From positions 1,674,001-1,738,000 of the forward strand of contig RCTD01000007.1 in NCBI GenBank assembly GCA_014898415.1: a stretch of DNA of 64,000 nucleotides, written 5' to 3'. The position numbers and the translations under genes were made by a program. Under the pieces are notes generated by a model, which was given only the letters and a program-made list of their open reading frames with translations, searched no databases and had not been told where the DNA came from. Position 1 is the first letter of the stretch. Each line of letters opens with the position of its first letter. Shown here in pieces: positions 23,795-37,200 of this stretch. The DNA comes from Stromatinia cepivora. Lineage: Eukaryota > Ascomycota > Leotiomycetes > Helotiales > Sclerotiniaceae.

Positions 23795-25065
23795 CGAATA
23801 TGAGGAAGGATAATGTGTCTTCGGTTCAAATTAGGGCAATCCAACTATGCCACTTCAATACGGAGTACCGAAGCCAGTAATGCCGGGGATGCTAAGATAT
23901 GCAACATAATGATATGCCGGAGCTAAATTTACTGAAGCTAGCAATGCTGAGAATCTTCAGATATGCAACAAAACGACACAGAGGCTAAACAAGCATTTAC
24001 ATCTTTATAACCTACACAGCGATAGTGGCAGCCATGCCACTGCAGAACGGACCATAATACTCTCCAGAGATATTAAATGCATCGAGACAATACCAGCAAA
24101 ATCAGCGACGATGCCCACAAAAATATTAGCAATCCATGTTGCTCAGAGAGAGTGACGCTCGGAGATAGGTTACGTATGACAGCTTCCAGTGTTTGGACGA
24201 CTTACACAGACATCTGGTCTTTTATAGCAAGAAATACCACAACTTGACTTAACAAGGGGATAATTCGACTGATTGCGGCGAAGGTTTATGACTTGACTAT
24301 GCTAACTCGTGATTCATGAACCGCCACTACTGTATTGATGAAAACCGGAACGATAGGATACTTACCGCACGCAGCCCTTCCAATACCTGGACTTGCCGAT
24401 ATCAGACCCAAGCGTCTACTCCTAAAACTCTTTACCGCTACACCATAAGAGAATTCCTCAAATCTCATCCTAGAAATAACCAAGAACCAATGCCCTATCC
24501 CGGCGCTCCTATCAGTAACCCCTATATTCTTTGAGGGCCTCTATCATTGCCCTCTGATACCCAGAGCATAGCTCCTATAACCTGGTTATGGCAGAAACTT
24601 CCAGACAGCGTGAGGATATGGCGCCTTATAATTAATGAAAACCTGAATTGGTGTGCACGATGGACGAAATCCCACGCGCAAAGTAAATTCCGACGCATCT
24701 GAACATGAAAGAGCATATGAATTGATTGTCGTATCTGAGTTAAAATATCGGAAGTAATAATATGGGGCATTCGAGCCTCGAGATCATTTGATTGTTAATT
24801 CTGAACTGGAACAACGAAGTGTATATGAAGCCTATCAGAGGTGAATATTTCAACGGTTGTACCAACATGGACATTTAATTTTGGAAACGTGTATATGCAT
24901 TGATAATTTATATATGTATATATGAATGAATGAATGAAGACATTAATTATCATAAAAAACCTAGCGAGAGAACTCTATAAAAAGTCTAACAATACAATTA
25001 TCTTGGCCATCTTGAATGTCCAACTAAAATTAAATAATGAAAGTGCATTTTAACCAACCCCTCCC

Positions 25066-27721
25066 CTACTCACCCCCTCCCCAAGGTAACCACTGCCCCC
25101 AATTTCTACCTGCTAGCCCTACTCCCGCTACTGCCCCCATAACACCACCGTGCCGCCCGATTCCAAAGCCTTTACCACTATGTGTGCTAGGCACCATGCT
25201 TCTCAAACTTTCTTGGCCCACACTCCTCTTGTTTCTCAACGCCATCTCCATAAGATGGTTTCTATTATCGTCGATTACCGCACTGGTACTTTTGCCTCTT
25301 GAGGCTCGATTTTGCTTCGCTTTTGGTGTCAGTTCAAGCGATGTATCAGGATGAGTATCAGGTGGTTCGAAAAGCGAGAGATTTGGACTTCTCAAGCTGC
25401 CCCCATATCTTGGAGTACACTCAAATAGCGCGTCTTGATCTGCACTGAAATAATTTCCATCGCTGATGCTAGCCCGAGGATGTTTACGGGCTGGCCGTGA
25501 GGTTCTTCGCATTTGTGACCAAATCTTCCGAGCTGGATCCATTTCGCCGTCCACTAGGTCCAATGGATGATCATAGGGTGAAATCAGCCGTTTTGAAACA
25601 GGACTACCTCGAGCATTAAAATTTGAGATGGCGGTCATAGAAAACGAGTGAGAAAGTAAACTATTAGTCGGATCTATGTATGATAATGGGCTGGCTGTAG
25701 CTTTCCGATTTTCTTTATCGGAGGAGTGTCCATAGGTTCTTCGGGGATATGGAATTATTGTTCTATCATCCGCAAGTTTCTGAAGTGCTTCCCTAGACTT
25801 CTCGGCTGAAAAGTGCTTCTCGATAATCTTGGTAAGCGCAGAGGCTCCTACTGCGGAATTCATAGCACCAGAGTTCCTTGGTGACCAAGCGGACGCTGGA
25901 TTATGGCGCTTGATCGATGCTGTAGCTTTCGTCTCCAACAGTGTGTGTTGCGGTAAAAGTCTGAACTCTCCTTCGGCAGCCTGCTGTCTCAAATTTAAGA
26001 AAGCTGAGTGTCGATAGTTTAGTTTTACAGTTAGATAATGAGTGCTGATGTCTCCCAGAATCTCATTTAGATTTTCGATCAGTTCATCCGATGACTTTTC
26101 CTTCGCATGCGAAACCGAAATCTTGACTTCGTTCAATCGAATCTTGACCAACATAAGATGAGTCTCACTCACCCGAATAGTCTTCGCTTGAAAAGTATCC
26201 TCTGGCTGGTCGACTATAATGCAATCTGGCCCTGGTTGGAATTCAACAGCAATGTTATGGAGACTACCATAACTTCTAAGGTCTAGAACTATTAGTAAAA
26301 ATACTCCACAGAGATTGAGAGACTCTTTTACCTACCCAAGCAACGTGGAGTAAGGTTTTGTGTGCTATAAGTACGACCCGCATCATCTAAAGTCGATGTA
26401 CCGTCAGCTCTTCGAAGTACGCCTGTGATTTCGACCGCAGCCCATAATGTGCAAACACCTGCATTCACACTAGCGCTCTCTGGAGTGACAGAAATTTGTG
26501 GACATAGAACCAGATTATCGTCCCTACTTGAGCCAACTGTGGGTGTGGGAGGGCTCGAGATCATTACTGTTCCATCGTAGTATGAACATTCTCTTGAACT
26601 GATCCTAGCATCAATAATATCTTGACTATTTGTGTCAAATGGATGAGAGAGCTCCACAGTCCCAAGACTTGAGGGTACCGAGGAAGCGATTGACTGAATT
26701 GTAGACGCTGTAGACTTTCTGTGGGAGAGCCTACGAAGAAGAGTATTGTGGGATTTCATTGTCCTAGTTGAGGCTGAAGAATCGCTTCGACCGAGAGCTT
26801 CAGAGTCCAAATCATCGCTACGCCTACCACCGAATGCCCTTAAGAGAGAGTATTTGGATTTGGAATGCTTTCTTTTAGGTATCTTAGGAGAGCCATCCAA
26901 AGGCTGCTGAACAGAATGCCTATTTACGTCGTTTTCAGAACTGCCACGATGTAATTCAGTCCTCAAAAATTTACCCGCACTTACGGTACGTGCTGGCGGA
27001 TGAGTAGCTTTAGGCGTAAGGTCAAAGTCGTCTTTTGGAAGTTCAGGGCAAACTGCAAAAATCAGCTTAGGTTAATAGTATGATTTTTTCTTAGCTATAC
27101 CTTGCTTCTCAACGTCCACAATCTTTACAGACAAGCTGTCGCCCAGAATGCTGCCCCTGCCCCTGCCCCTCCTTATCTTATGTATAGTCAAAGGTCCTAA
27201 AGGTCTGTCCGCTGCTACTGGTGGGCTTCCTTCATTTTCGTTGTCGAACGTGGATTCAAGAACTCCCCACTCGTCTGCGCCTCCAAATCCGGAGCTCGAA
27301 GGGCGACCGGCAACGGTCTGGCTACGCTTGATGATTCGTAGCGGTGCGGGCTCCTCGGGTTCATAAATCTCCAGGTGGTCTGAGTTGGGGTGTGCCATAA
27401 TGAGCTTGTTGAATGTGTCTCCGATGGTGGGACGATAAAAGTGTCTAATGTAGAGGCTCTACTGACAAAGCTTGAACCGCCCGACCTTGTAGTCTCCAAA
27501 TCGCTCCAGGAGTCGTCGTAAATATTGTCAAAGCTTGAATGTCGACTTTTGAATTTCCGAATTAATCTGGAAGAATGAAAAGTCCTCCCGGGCCAATGGC
27601 AACAGCTAACGATCCACCTCCAAATAGTGCAAGCCTTCAATGCAATTAATACAACAAATAGTAGGATAACAATTGGTACTATTATAAGTGCACCAATGGG
27701 AGAAAAAGATTCTGTAATCAT
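25066..27721 (-). CDS. Single-pass membrane protein with long cytosolic region, function unknown
   Basis: Proposed four exons: 27721-27463, 27379-27101, 27052-26336 and 26288-25066; about 825 residues. Introns 2 and 3 are firm (GTATAG...TTTGCAG and GTAGGT...ACTAATAG, frames agree). Intron 1 (GTAGAG...ACTCAG, 83 nt) is my best solution for joining the N-terminal exon to the next frame and is less certain. The protein starts MITESFSPIG, then has one hydrophobic segment (about 9-31), a Cys/Trp-rich juxtamembrane stretch and a Ser/Arg-rich region. About 90 residues coded by the start of exon 4 look globular (LRSYGSLHNIAVEFQPGPD, then a helical stretch around ETHLMLVKIRLNEVKIS). The C-terminus is Gly/Trp-rich. 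I recognise no family. If intron 1 is wrong there may be two genes, the second starting at the ATG at 27398. Confidence 0.6.
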
Positions 27722-28947
27722 AGCCAAAAAAATTGAAGCAGTAATTGTGTTGAAAGAAACGATTCTTTAAGACCGAGAAAGATCCTCCTGTGGCAATAAC
27801 ATCTAGAGTAGGAAGGCATGGCTCTTTCTATGAAACTTTTGGGAAGGAACGACACCTCAACTTTTCTTTAGGAAGGTGCAATCAGAATACTGCTAGGAAA
27901 CGTCAGACGAATCTTTAGGAGGTTGATGAAAATCGACATTTGAATGTTCAATTTGTCATTCAAACGTCAGATTTCCTCAAAACCCTAGACAACAAAAACC
28001 ACAATCTAAGAATAAGAAGGGCTTAAAAGTGCTTGATTAAGAGATAGTAGATGATTAGGTGAAGCGTACAGAGCATTTGTCATTTACTTCGTAAAACGCG
28101 AAAGGGGGTCCTACAACAGTGAAATGAAATTCTCACACCTTCACTATAAAATAATATCAAAAGAGTTTTGCTTGAAACACACCGGAAAGGCTTCCATAAT
28201 ATTGTATCAACATATAACTTTCGAATTTAGGGTTGGAACAAGTCCGACATTCGAATGTACAAATACGAACTTCAAATGATCTGTCAGGACCTAATCTTTT
28301 TAATATTCTTCGATACCCATGGTTCAAGTGCTAGAGTGAAGATGACCTCCCTCTTCCATATATTACAAGCACTAGCAAAATGCAGGTGAAAGGATTACTC
28401 AGTCTATATGACATGAATAATTTCACCGTGCATGTCCCTGAATATCTCAGCAGGAGCTGACTAAATGGTCTACTGAACCACATCCAGCCTTGGTCATGAA
28501 CACGAAGCTGAACATGAAGCAAGTCTATCTTCTTCATCAAACTAAAAATGACTTACTGAATTTAGACCGCCTACGATCCCTCCAGGGTTGAACATAAAGA
28601 TATCAAAATCTGACTACTTTGCATGCGTTGTCGAGCATTTACCTCCGCAGGATTGGAATGCTAGGAATTCATAGACTCCAAATGGCGAGCATCGCTACCG
28701 TGTTATGTGAAGACGATCAATTAACAAACGTACCAATACTGGGTATGTATACCCAAGAAATTGCACGTCAACAAAAGCCTCGGAAATTTTCCTTGTGTAC
28801 GTACCCAAACGCCAATTCCATATCAAGACATAGAGAAGAATTAAAACTCATATTGGGTGAACTGGGGGTATCAATGCTAGAAACAATAGTCCGTAGAACA
28901 TGCTGAACCGTATGAAAATGCTGAAATGTCCACGATATTCTCTGATA
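27722..28947. other. Intergenic
   Basis: 1.2 kb upstream of the membrane-protein gene and downstream of the E2-like gene. Only short open frames without recognisable sequence are seen, and no repeats. Confidence 0.45.
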
Positions 28948-30076
28948 TCATACCACGCTCCTTCGCTGTGGTTCCAGAGTATGCGCGCTCTCCTTGATCT
29001 GTTCTCTGATTTGCTCAACCTTCTCCTTGTCAAAATTGAGAAACTGTATCAAATCATCTGCCCCTAAACCATATAATACTGTATCTGCAGTACTGGCCTC
29101 AATGCCCTTCTTAACTCTCGCTTCCCATACACCATCCCAATTCCATTCTCCTGGTGCGCGTGCTACTATAGGTGATGTCGGATCTTTCAAACCGGGATCT
29201 TTCTTCTCTGCAGCCATCTTCCCAATCTTGATGCGGTACGACTTCCACGCGTGCCACGCGCCAGGGTTACCAGCCGCCTCTAAAGGTACCTTATCTAGCA
29301 CGAGCTCATCATCAAATGTCCTCCTAAGATATCTTAACACCTCATAGACCCCTACCCTTATGCCATCTGCCGTTTTGCCCGGTGACGAGATACCACTCCC
29401 CGGACTACCCGTAGTTACACTCCCGGCCGTACTTCCACCCGCCTTCGTCGGAGTCCTCTGTTCCACACCCTTCCTACTTTTCCTCCCAAACCAAGCCGGA
29501 AATCCATCTCTCAGCGAGAATCCTCCAGGCGGTAACCTCTCCTCATCCGTCGCACTCACTGTGCCATCAGACTGCGTATCCGTACTATACATATACGTCG
29601 TAAGCGGCGTAATAAGCGGATGAAAAATATCCGTCGAGAAAGTCACCAGAGGTGGCAGAGCTGGATATTGCGGGGGAAACGAGATCTGGAAGCGCAGGAC
29701 TGAAGGCGCATACGGACCTAGTATAAGACACGAAAAGGCAGATTAGTTGAGATCCAACATGACGAGATATGATAAAGTTGACTAGTTGGGACCCGCGTTC
29801 GCGCGAGGAAGATGCATGGAATGGCAGATCGGATGGCATGAGACTTAGATATACCTTTCCGTACGAAGAGGACGCCGGACCAGAGGGTGGGGTCGCCTGG
29901 AGTGAGGCTCATGAACACGCCATGCGGACATGCGTACTTTAGACTCGAACTGAATTGGTGGATCTCATATTAGTATGGTTGGTTTCTGTACACGGGAAGA
30001 GTGGATTAACGAACAACTCTACAAGTAAATTTTGTTTTCGGACAGTAGATAAAGTTGATAATTGTTGTGGCGCCAT
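28948..30076 (-). CDS. Catalytically inactive E2-fold protein, FTS/AKTIP-like
   Basis: Three exons: 30076-30015, 29949-29855 and 29717-28948; 308 residues. The UBC fold shows as LKYACPHGVFMSL-TPGDP, LWSGVLFVRKGPYAPSVLRF, then FPPQYPALPPLVTFSTDIFHPLI. Where active E2s have HPN followed by the thioester cysteine, this protein reads HPLITPLTTYMYS, with no cysteine, so it should not carry ubiquitin. A proline/glycine/serine insertion (about 110-150) precedes a helical C-terminal half. This matches the FTS (AKTIP) class, whose members form an FTS-Hook-FHIP complex linking dynein to early endosomes; an equivalent complex was described in Aspergillus nidulans. The assignment to FTS is inferred from the absent cysteine and layout. 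Intron 1 (65 nt) has a weak GTTCGT donor but a good ACTAAT branch site, and gives MAPQQLSTLSTVRKQNLLVEF as N-terminus. Confidence 0.82.
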
Positions 30077-30443
30077 TGTTAATGTTGTTATACTTGACTT
30101 TGACTATGTTGTGTTTTGGCTTGTGATCCAGAGCTTGGGGATGAGGTAAAAGCGGTGAAGTTATTATTGCCATGGCTAGAGCAAGTTCAGGAGGTTATTC
30201 ACGGGCTTGAGAAGCATCAATACCATTTGTACATTACTTCCTGGCCAATTTTTGTTCCGAATATGATTATTCGCACAAGTTAAAATTGTATGTAATCATG
30301 GATATCATTCATTCTCTCTCTACCGTTACTGGGTGCTTGCTTGCATTGCTGGTATCATTTTTATCGTCAAAAAGCCCAAACCCACAACAGTTATGGCTAC
30401 AAGATGTAGCAAGTCGTCGCACACATGGCAAGCTTAGACCTAG
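30077..30443. other. Intergenic, 367 bp
   Basis: Spacer between two minus-strand genes. It is the likely promoter of the E2-like gene and terminator of the CCDC124-like gene. Nothing else is seen. Confidence 0.5.
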
Positions 30444-31205
30444 CTAGTTTCCTGCTAGCCTTGACTCGACACCGGCTTTCACACCCTGCCTAATCTCTTC
30501 CAACTCGTCCTTGGTTGAATCATATTTTCCGGTGACCTGGTTATAAGGATTCAAAGGGCTCTTCTCAAACTCTTTCCTGATCCTTTCTTGCCTTTGGTTC
30601 TTCCTTAATCCCGCTCCGCTACCATCCTGATCCATTTCGGCCAACCTCCTTTCTTCGAATTCCGCATAAGCAGCCTTAAACCTCCTTTCTGGATGTCTGT
30701 CAATCTTTTCCTTCGTATTTGATGTCAAGGCTAACGCATCCAACGCATTATCGATACCTGAAGCATTGAGAGCTGATGTTGGGCTAGCACTAGTAGGGGA
30801 GTCGTCAAGTTGTGATAGGTCGAGACCCCTCTTAACGGCAGGTTTCTTTTCGGCTTTCTTCGAGTTCTTCGGACCAGAGGGAGCATCAGCTTCCTCAGCC
30901 TTCAACAGAGCTTCCTTTTCTGCCTTCTTCCGATCCGCTTCGGCTTTTTTGGCAGCTGCAGCTTCGCTGTTGTTCAATCCTACGTTAGCACATTGGTCGG
31001 GTGATATGCGGGGGTAACTCAAGCTGAAATCAACCATTCGGACTCACGCCTTTGAATTGCTCTTTGCTCCCTTACTCCATTCCTCGGTCTCTGCTTGAGC
31101 CTTTTTATTATTCTCAACTGCCGCTTTCGCCGCGGCAACTTCAGCTTTCTTGGCGTTTCCTGCGGCCTTTCTGCTATTCTCCCCAGCAGCTTGCTTTTTG
31201 GCCAT
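30444..31205 (-). CDS. CCDC124/Oxs1-like ribosome-associated coiled-coil protein
   Basis: Two exons: 31205-31048 and 30966-30444, intron GTGAGT...CAACAG; 226 residues. The N-terminal 75 residues are a Lys/Ala/Glu helix (MAKKQAAGENSRKAAGNAKK, then EEWSKGAKSNSKA). The C-terminal part has the conserved DUF1014/CCDC124 block: HPERRFKAAYAEFEERR, a Pro-rich turn, and FEKSPLNPYNQVTGKYDST. Homologues bind vacant 80S ribosomes (human CCDC124, yeast Lso2), and the fission-yeast relative Oxs1 has been linked to stress transcription. Length is typical. The second exon alone opens a longer frame upstream of the junction, but only splicing yields the conserved KKK/AEV helix start. It lies 367 bp from the E2-like gene on the same strand. 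Confidence 0.92.
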
Positions 31206-34200
31206 GTTGATTGATGCGTACTAGCTATTCGGCTTACCGGTTTAGTTACCGCTGTGATGGACCGACCCTGAACTATTGAAAGGAATGAGCCGATGAAGAA
31301 ATTGTATATTTATCAATATCGGATGATGGAATGATTTATTGAAAAAATTTCCTTGTATGGTGATATTGACAAATATTGATCAATCCTGGTGATCTTGAGA
31401 GGTTTTTCTATGACTCTTTTGGTGGTTCTAGGATTCTGATTGTCCCGCCAAAATGCTAAATGATGCAGTCCTTTCAAGGATTGAGCGATCCAATGGAACA
31501 GCATGGTAAATCCGTTTTCCGGACTTTTGCCTCAGGCTTAATAGATGAAGCTTAGTCACATAATTGGGACATGCAAATATTGACATATCAATCACGTGAT
31601 TAGCAAAGATTCAAGGGGGCTTGCCATTAATTCGATTACTGGAAATGGACCTTGCTTACAATACCTCTTGGACGATAATACTACAATATACTACATTAAC
31701 CATCCATCAGAATGTAAGAAAGTGCGGAAGAAAAAGACCCGTCGGGGATTTATACCAAAGAAGTCATTTCATTATTCCGTTGGTTGTTAATTTTCATACA
31801 TACCAGTTATGCCACCGCAATTACGATATTGCCCAATTCTCTGATTACTGCATAGGCGTCAACGCAAATGTCGATATGGTGAGCATCCTTCATGCAGGGC
31901 AAAAGCCTTAAGCCGCTACTGTATTGATGTGCTCAGCCTTGCAGATTGTAGGTGAAAATCATATGATCCTCGTTTGTATCCATTTCCGTCCATTTCCCAA
32001 CGAACCCGATGCCTATTAGTGTTGTATGCGGCTTGTTGCGGGAGAAATTTATGACATGTCGTGTGATACAAGATTGAGGATCTCCAAGGGATCCCGTTAC
32101 CGGTCCTTGAATACATCAGTTGAGTTGGGTGTATACCTTTTCTCTTGGGCTGTCATACAAAATTATCTTTCGATGCAGGTGGGGAAGGATGGGATCATCT
32201 TCCGAGCCATCTTTAAGACTAAAATTTGCCCATGAAACACCACATATGATACCCCCGCTACATAGTAAGGGGCTATATTAAAGTTTGATGAAGGCACCGA
32301 GACGTGAGTGCGGTCAAGAACTCGGTGAGAAGAGTGCAGTCCTTGCGGTCAAGTTATGATTGGTTCAAGATCATGGACAAACTCGGTATCATTGGTAAGT
32401 ATGACGTGCGGTCTGCTCAAAGATTTCTGTAAGGCTGCGCCCATCCGCTGCAACGGTTACTTGCGTTTTGGGGGTACTTCCACTTCAAGGTATTTAGCCT
32501 GATACACACAGCAATGACCCGTCTGACCAAGGGTGCGTCAGAAGTACGATGAAAACGCCACCCTGCACGGAGAAATTGGTGCATGCTAGCGGACTTGAAA
32601 TCAGTAGGAGACCGAGATATAGCTGACTGCGGAAAATCTCCACCACCGAAAATTCCATGAAAATGGCGCCCAACCGTGTTTACAACGTGCTTCAATTCCC
32701 CATTTTCGGGTCCAATTCTAGCCAATATAGTGCAAATTCGTGGTTGTGATACGGGGCTGAAAAGAGAGCGCGGGAAAAGTGACCTTCGATGCATATGCAA
32801 TCTACATGCTAATGCATGGGTAAATGCAGTGCAACTAGTGAGTGCATCTGCAAGCCATCCAAATTTGTAGAGATTGAAGTGCATGAACTTTCCAATGTAT
32901 AGGTACAAAAGATACATTTTGCGTACGATATCGCTATATGAACAGGGTATTATAGCCGATATCCTAACGAGCACATACATTGACCGTCGTCTTGAGATGC
33001 CCTATTGGCCGAAAATTATCTCCTCATGTTGCATCTCGACGCGATGTCGGGAATGCCATTTAGCTAAGCTCGCACACGGTCAACGATGTCTTGGCGTATC
33101 ACGGTCCACCGATTGAAATTTTCGGTTCTGCTGATGGATAGTGGCTACAAATGTGCGTAGCCGCCGCGACGCATAACGCATGACGATGCTCCGGAAGACT
33201 TCCTGAACCCATGAAATGAAATTTTTTAGTCTTGTAAGATTCCCCAAACATCAGAATACTTCTTTGATTGGCAAGAAATGAAAGACACACGTAGATCATT
33301 GAGTGGATATTATGATTTTGACTTCAAAGCCCAAGTACCACGCGACGAATCTCAGATTCATTTCATGTAGTGTGCAGCATTGCAGCACTGAAGTAGGTCT
33401 GTAGAAGATCACGTTCCCAAGATCTTTCCCAAAAGTGGTGGCCGCGGGTCCTGGGATCTCCTTTTTGTGCCCGAAATGATAATTAATAGAATAATATCAC
33501 GTAGCAAAATGATATCGAAAATATATTTCCGAAAATTAGGTGATGCCCCCAAACCACAACATGAGCAAATGAAGTACTTGGAAATAGTGCTACCGGATTC
33601 GACGCCGGAAATCCCGCAAAGCGCAATTACCGTCAAATCAAAAAACCGCTTGGATCGTGGCGTGCGTGAGGATGTGTTTTGAATAACCGTAGAACAGGAA
33701 ACCTATCGCAAGAAATGAGAACTTACAACAGGCGGTGTATCAATTTGAATTATGATTGATGATGATAATTCCAATCGCCTTTTGAAATAAAGAGAAAGTT
33801 AGTTAGTTACACAAAGATTGTTTTCGGGAATTGAATGTGGATGAGAACTGAAAATCGTTCTCTATTGTTCAGGGAACAGCGTTGTTGTTTTACTAGGTGA
33901 TACTTTACGAATATAAGGTGAAGAGGACGGAGTTAGGAGTTATGAGACAGTAGCAGAGTTAGGAAGAGACCGAAAATAATGTATCCTATGGAACGATGGA
34001 CCCATAGAAATACGGCACTGGATCATTCTTTTCCTTCTAGAATTACAACGCGGCTACTTGGAAAATTTGACCCCATCCATCAACCCCCTTCATCGCTTCG
34101 CCAAAAACCCTCGGCGTCAAAAATGCGTGTACACTGCGCAGCAAGTTGTTTGTGTAACACTCACCTAAAAAAAAGCTAAGGAAATGGGAAGCCCGGAACA

Positions 34201-37200
34201 ACTTTCCTGCACCGGTAGGCGTCAAGAAAATGACCGAGATAGGCACAGTCAAAATTTGCACGACCACACCAGATATTAAACCACGCCACTAGAAAAAAAA
34301 ATTGGATGGTAACTGATTCAATACATAATATCATTCGTTCGGAATTGTCTCCTACGGCTTCAGAAACAACTTCCGCGAAACTTTCTGATACCAATCAAGC
34401 CACCTTGGTCTGTTTCCTTTGATCTTGGAACAAGCACACCATCTTTTTTGCCTTTGTCGCTAGACTATTAGTTCCAAACTGCTTTGCTTGAGCCCCTTTC
34501 ATCTTAAAACGCAGCTGAGGGTGCTCCACCAAGGCTAAACCTCCTTGGCCTTGGAATTCTTGAACCCTTCCATCCAAACTTCCAGCTACGAGGTCCCTAT
34601 AATGATCGTCATCACCAAAGATGGGGTGCTACGACAAAACATGGCAAGGACCTTTTTTCTTCCTGCGAATTGGTTTCGATGTAATCATCTAATCCAATCG
34701 ACCCAATTGTTGATCTCTACTTGCTGTTTACCCATTTTAAAATTGACTTGGCTCTTGTAGATTAAATCATTTGGCCCTATCTTCGTATGATCCGTAGACA
34801 CTTTCAAGGACGCGAAGACGCTAAGGTTCATTTCCTTTTCGAATGGATCTTGAATGGAACTTTCGAAGCTTTCATTTCTTCTCTAATCCATGTTCCTATC
34901 CCCCCGATTCCGCGGCTCCAACGGTCTCTGTCCAAAGAGACCCGATCTTTGACCCATTATTGATGGAGAGGCTTGCTCGGAGAATAAATCTGAGTTTTGC
35001 TATCGTGTTACTTACAACTTATTTCAATCTACACGAATAGCTTTTGACACTTCGTCCACTTACTGCAATAGGTATCATGAATCTTTTTGATTGATAATTT
35101 CTCTTCGAGTGTCACACCTTTCCTACAATTGGCATGTACCAACTTCTCTACAACGGACAAAGTTACCAAACGCAGCTTACGCTTAGTATGACTGTTAACC
35201 CTTCACCAACATGAGGCTTAAGGGACACATACGTCTATGATATGTGGCATATATACAAACATATATGACTCGGTGCTCGATCATCGGTGCCTTGAAAATA
35301 TCAAGCATTGATAACCAATCTCTTCAACCTATCCAACCCTGCCACATCTGCTTACAAATCGAAGTCAGATCATCTGTGCCTTTTATTGAAGATAGGTATT
35401 TGTACAAGCTACATTTCGACAGTACAAACACGAAACCCCTCCGATCGAGTAAAGCGGGCAAGCTGTGCTACAAGGGATAGCTACCGGGTATCTTTCTTGT
35501 GTTACCGTTTCTTCATGGCCCTGTCCTTTTCGTATATTTTAATCCCAAGAATCAGCCTTTTGTGTATTTTCCGTTTTCTTAAGTAATACCAAGTACAAGG
35601 TAGACTACCCCTGACTAGTTTTGACTAAGTCTCTAATCGAAAACAACTAAAGTCATTTAATCAGCAAGGCCGGCCGCCCGGCCTGCTAATCTATCAATGA
35701 ATCCGAGGAAATTCTCTAGTTGGCGGGAGGCACAAAATCCTAACAGAAACTAGGCAGAGAATCGACATGGGCCGAGTACAGGGCTCATTTTCCACAGCTC
35801 TGGTCTCGGGACAAGATCCCTAGCATGAGCCAATAAATTTGATAAAACCAAGTCTCTGTCTTTTCAGCAGGCAGGGTGGCCATGCCTTATCCCAGTATTT
35901 CTAGTTTTCAATGTAACACAAACCACTTCCCGTAGTGTACCTGTTACAGCGTTCTGAGGGGGCAATCGCGATGAGCTACAGTGCCAGAGCCGCCTGTAGG
36001 TCAAAATATCGTAATCGATATAGTATGCTAATAATAATTCTGCACATGGTACTTGATCTTCGGGGTTAATTGACTCTCCGCGCGATGCCAGTACATGCTG
36101 ACGTTTTAGCCGTTGAAATGCGTGGGTAAATATAGGGTGGGCAACCGAATGATAAATATACGTAATCTTCGCAATATTGAAATTGAAAATGCAAAAGAAG
36201 TGTAGAAAGCGCGCGAATAATGTAGCTGCCCGCAACATATCATAAAGCCTAATTCTGCCACTTCCATATATGACCAACAGGCAATGCAACAAGCTTCTCA
36301 CGGAAGAACGAGCCCTGAAAGAAAGCTGGAGGAGAGCGGCACTTCGGGATGTCATTTGAAAAGGCTGGTGGGTGTTTCCGCTCAGCGCTTTCTATTGCGA
36401 CTCAAAGTTTACATGAGGAAATAATCGACCTGGACTGGGCACCTACGATTACACGCACTAACCACTCAGACCTCTTACTTTGGAAAGGCTGTAATAACGT
36501 ATATTCCGACTTTGGACTTCTACAGCAAAGGATTGCCGATGAATGAAACATATGATCGCATGAAGTACCTCTTTTGGATAAGTTTGGCAGTGTTCGGAAT
36601 ACCAAAAGCGAACACGAGGGGAAAAGCTGAAGGTTAGAGTATCATTTGAGCCCATTTATGCCCTTGAAGATTACTGGAATAATACAATACGGTTATCAAC
36701 ACGTTTCCGGCCATGACTACAGCAAAACACTACAGCCTTGATGATATCTGTCTAGGTTGTATTCCCTGCCTTGTCGAAGTACTTTCCGGGGTGATCTTTA
36801 CCCAATAATATATTGCATATAACAATGATAACATCATATGGTTTTCCCCTTACAACCTTGGAAGCTCTGAATCTTGTATATACATATAAAGAATCTCATA
36901 CCAAAATAGGTATAACCATTAAGCATCAATGATAGTGTCATCAAAGTCTAAGTATTTTCACATTTTTACCATTTTCATCCACACCGCCGCCGCAAGTAAA
37001 GAAAAAAAAAAAGAAAAGAAAAAGAAAAAAGGCCCCTGCAGTATTATAATTTATCTTATTTCCCTGATCCACGATGCAACTGGACCCAAGACCTAATCCA
37101 CCCAACTTCCAAGTCGTGACAGGGCAGGGTTCACTCTATGTGAGTAGTAGCCTGCAAACAATATCATTTGAATAAATCGTCCCTCTTAAATTCTCCCTCA

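Larger units (their letters stand above)
19635..25065. other. Gene-poor, partly AT-rich accessory region
   Basis: 5.4 kb without a supportable gene. 20500-20900 is C/T-rich on the plus strand. 21190-22350 is strongly AT-rich with many TATA/TTAA words, compatible with old RIP-type mutation, though I could not compute indices. 22356-22664 looks like a solo LTR, and 23325-23786 is a MITE (both listed). 23800-25000 has normal composition but only short, unrecognised open frames. Confidence 0.55.

Noticed and set aside
32417..32980. 187-codon minus-strand frame
   Set aside because: Composition is Cys/His/Arg/Ser-scattered with no motif and no usable splice continuation; probably chance.
34202..34219. 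P-loop-like PTGAGK on the minus strand, suggesting a helicase relic
   Set aside because: Only six residues match, the frame closes soon on both sides, and no other helicase motif is found nearby in any frame.
35864..36355. 163-codon minus-strand frame with an ATG
   Set aside because: No domain, hydrophobic pattern or repeat is recognisable and the composition is unbiased; probably chance.
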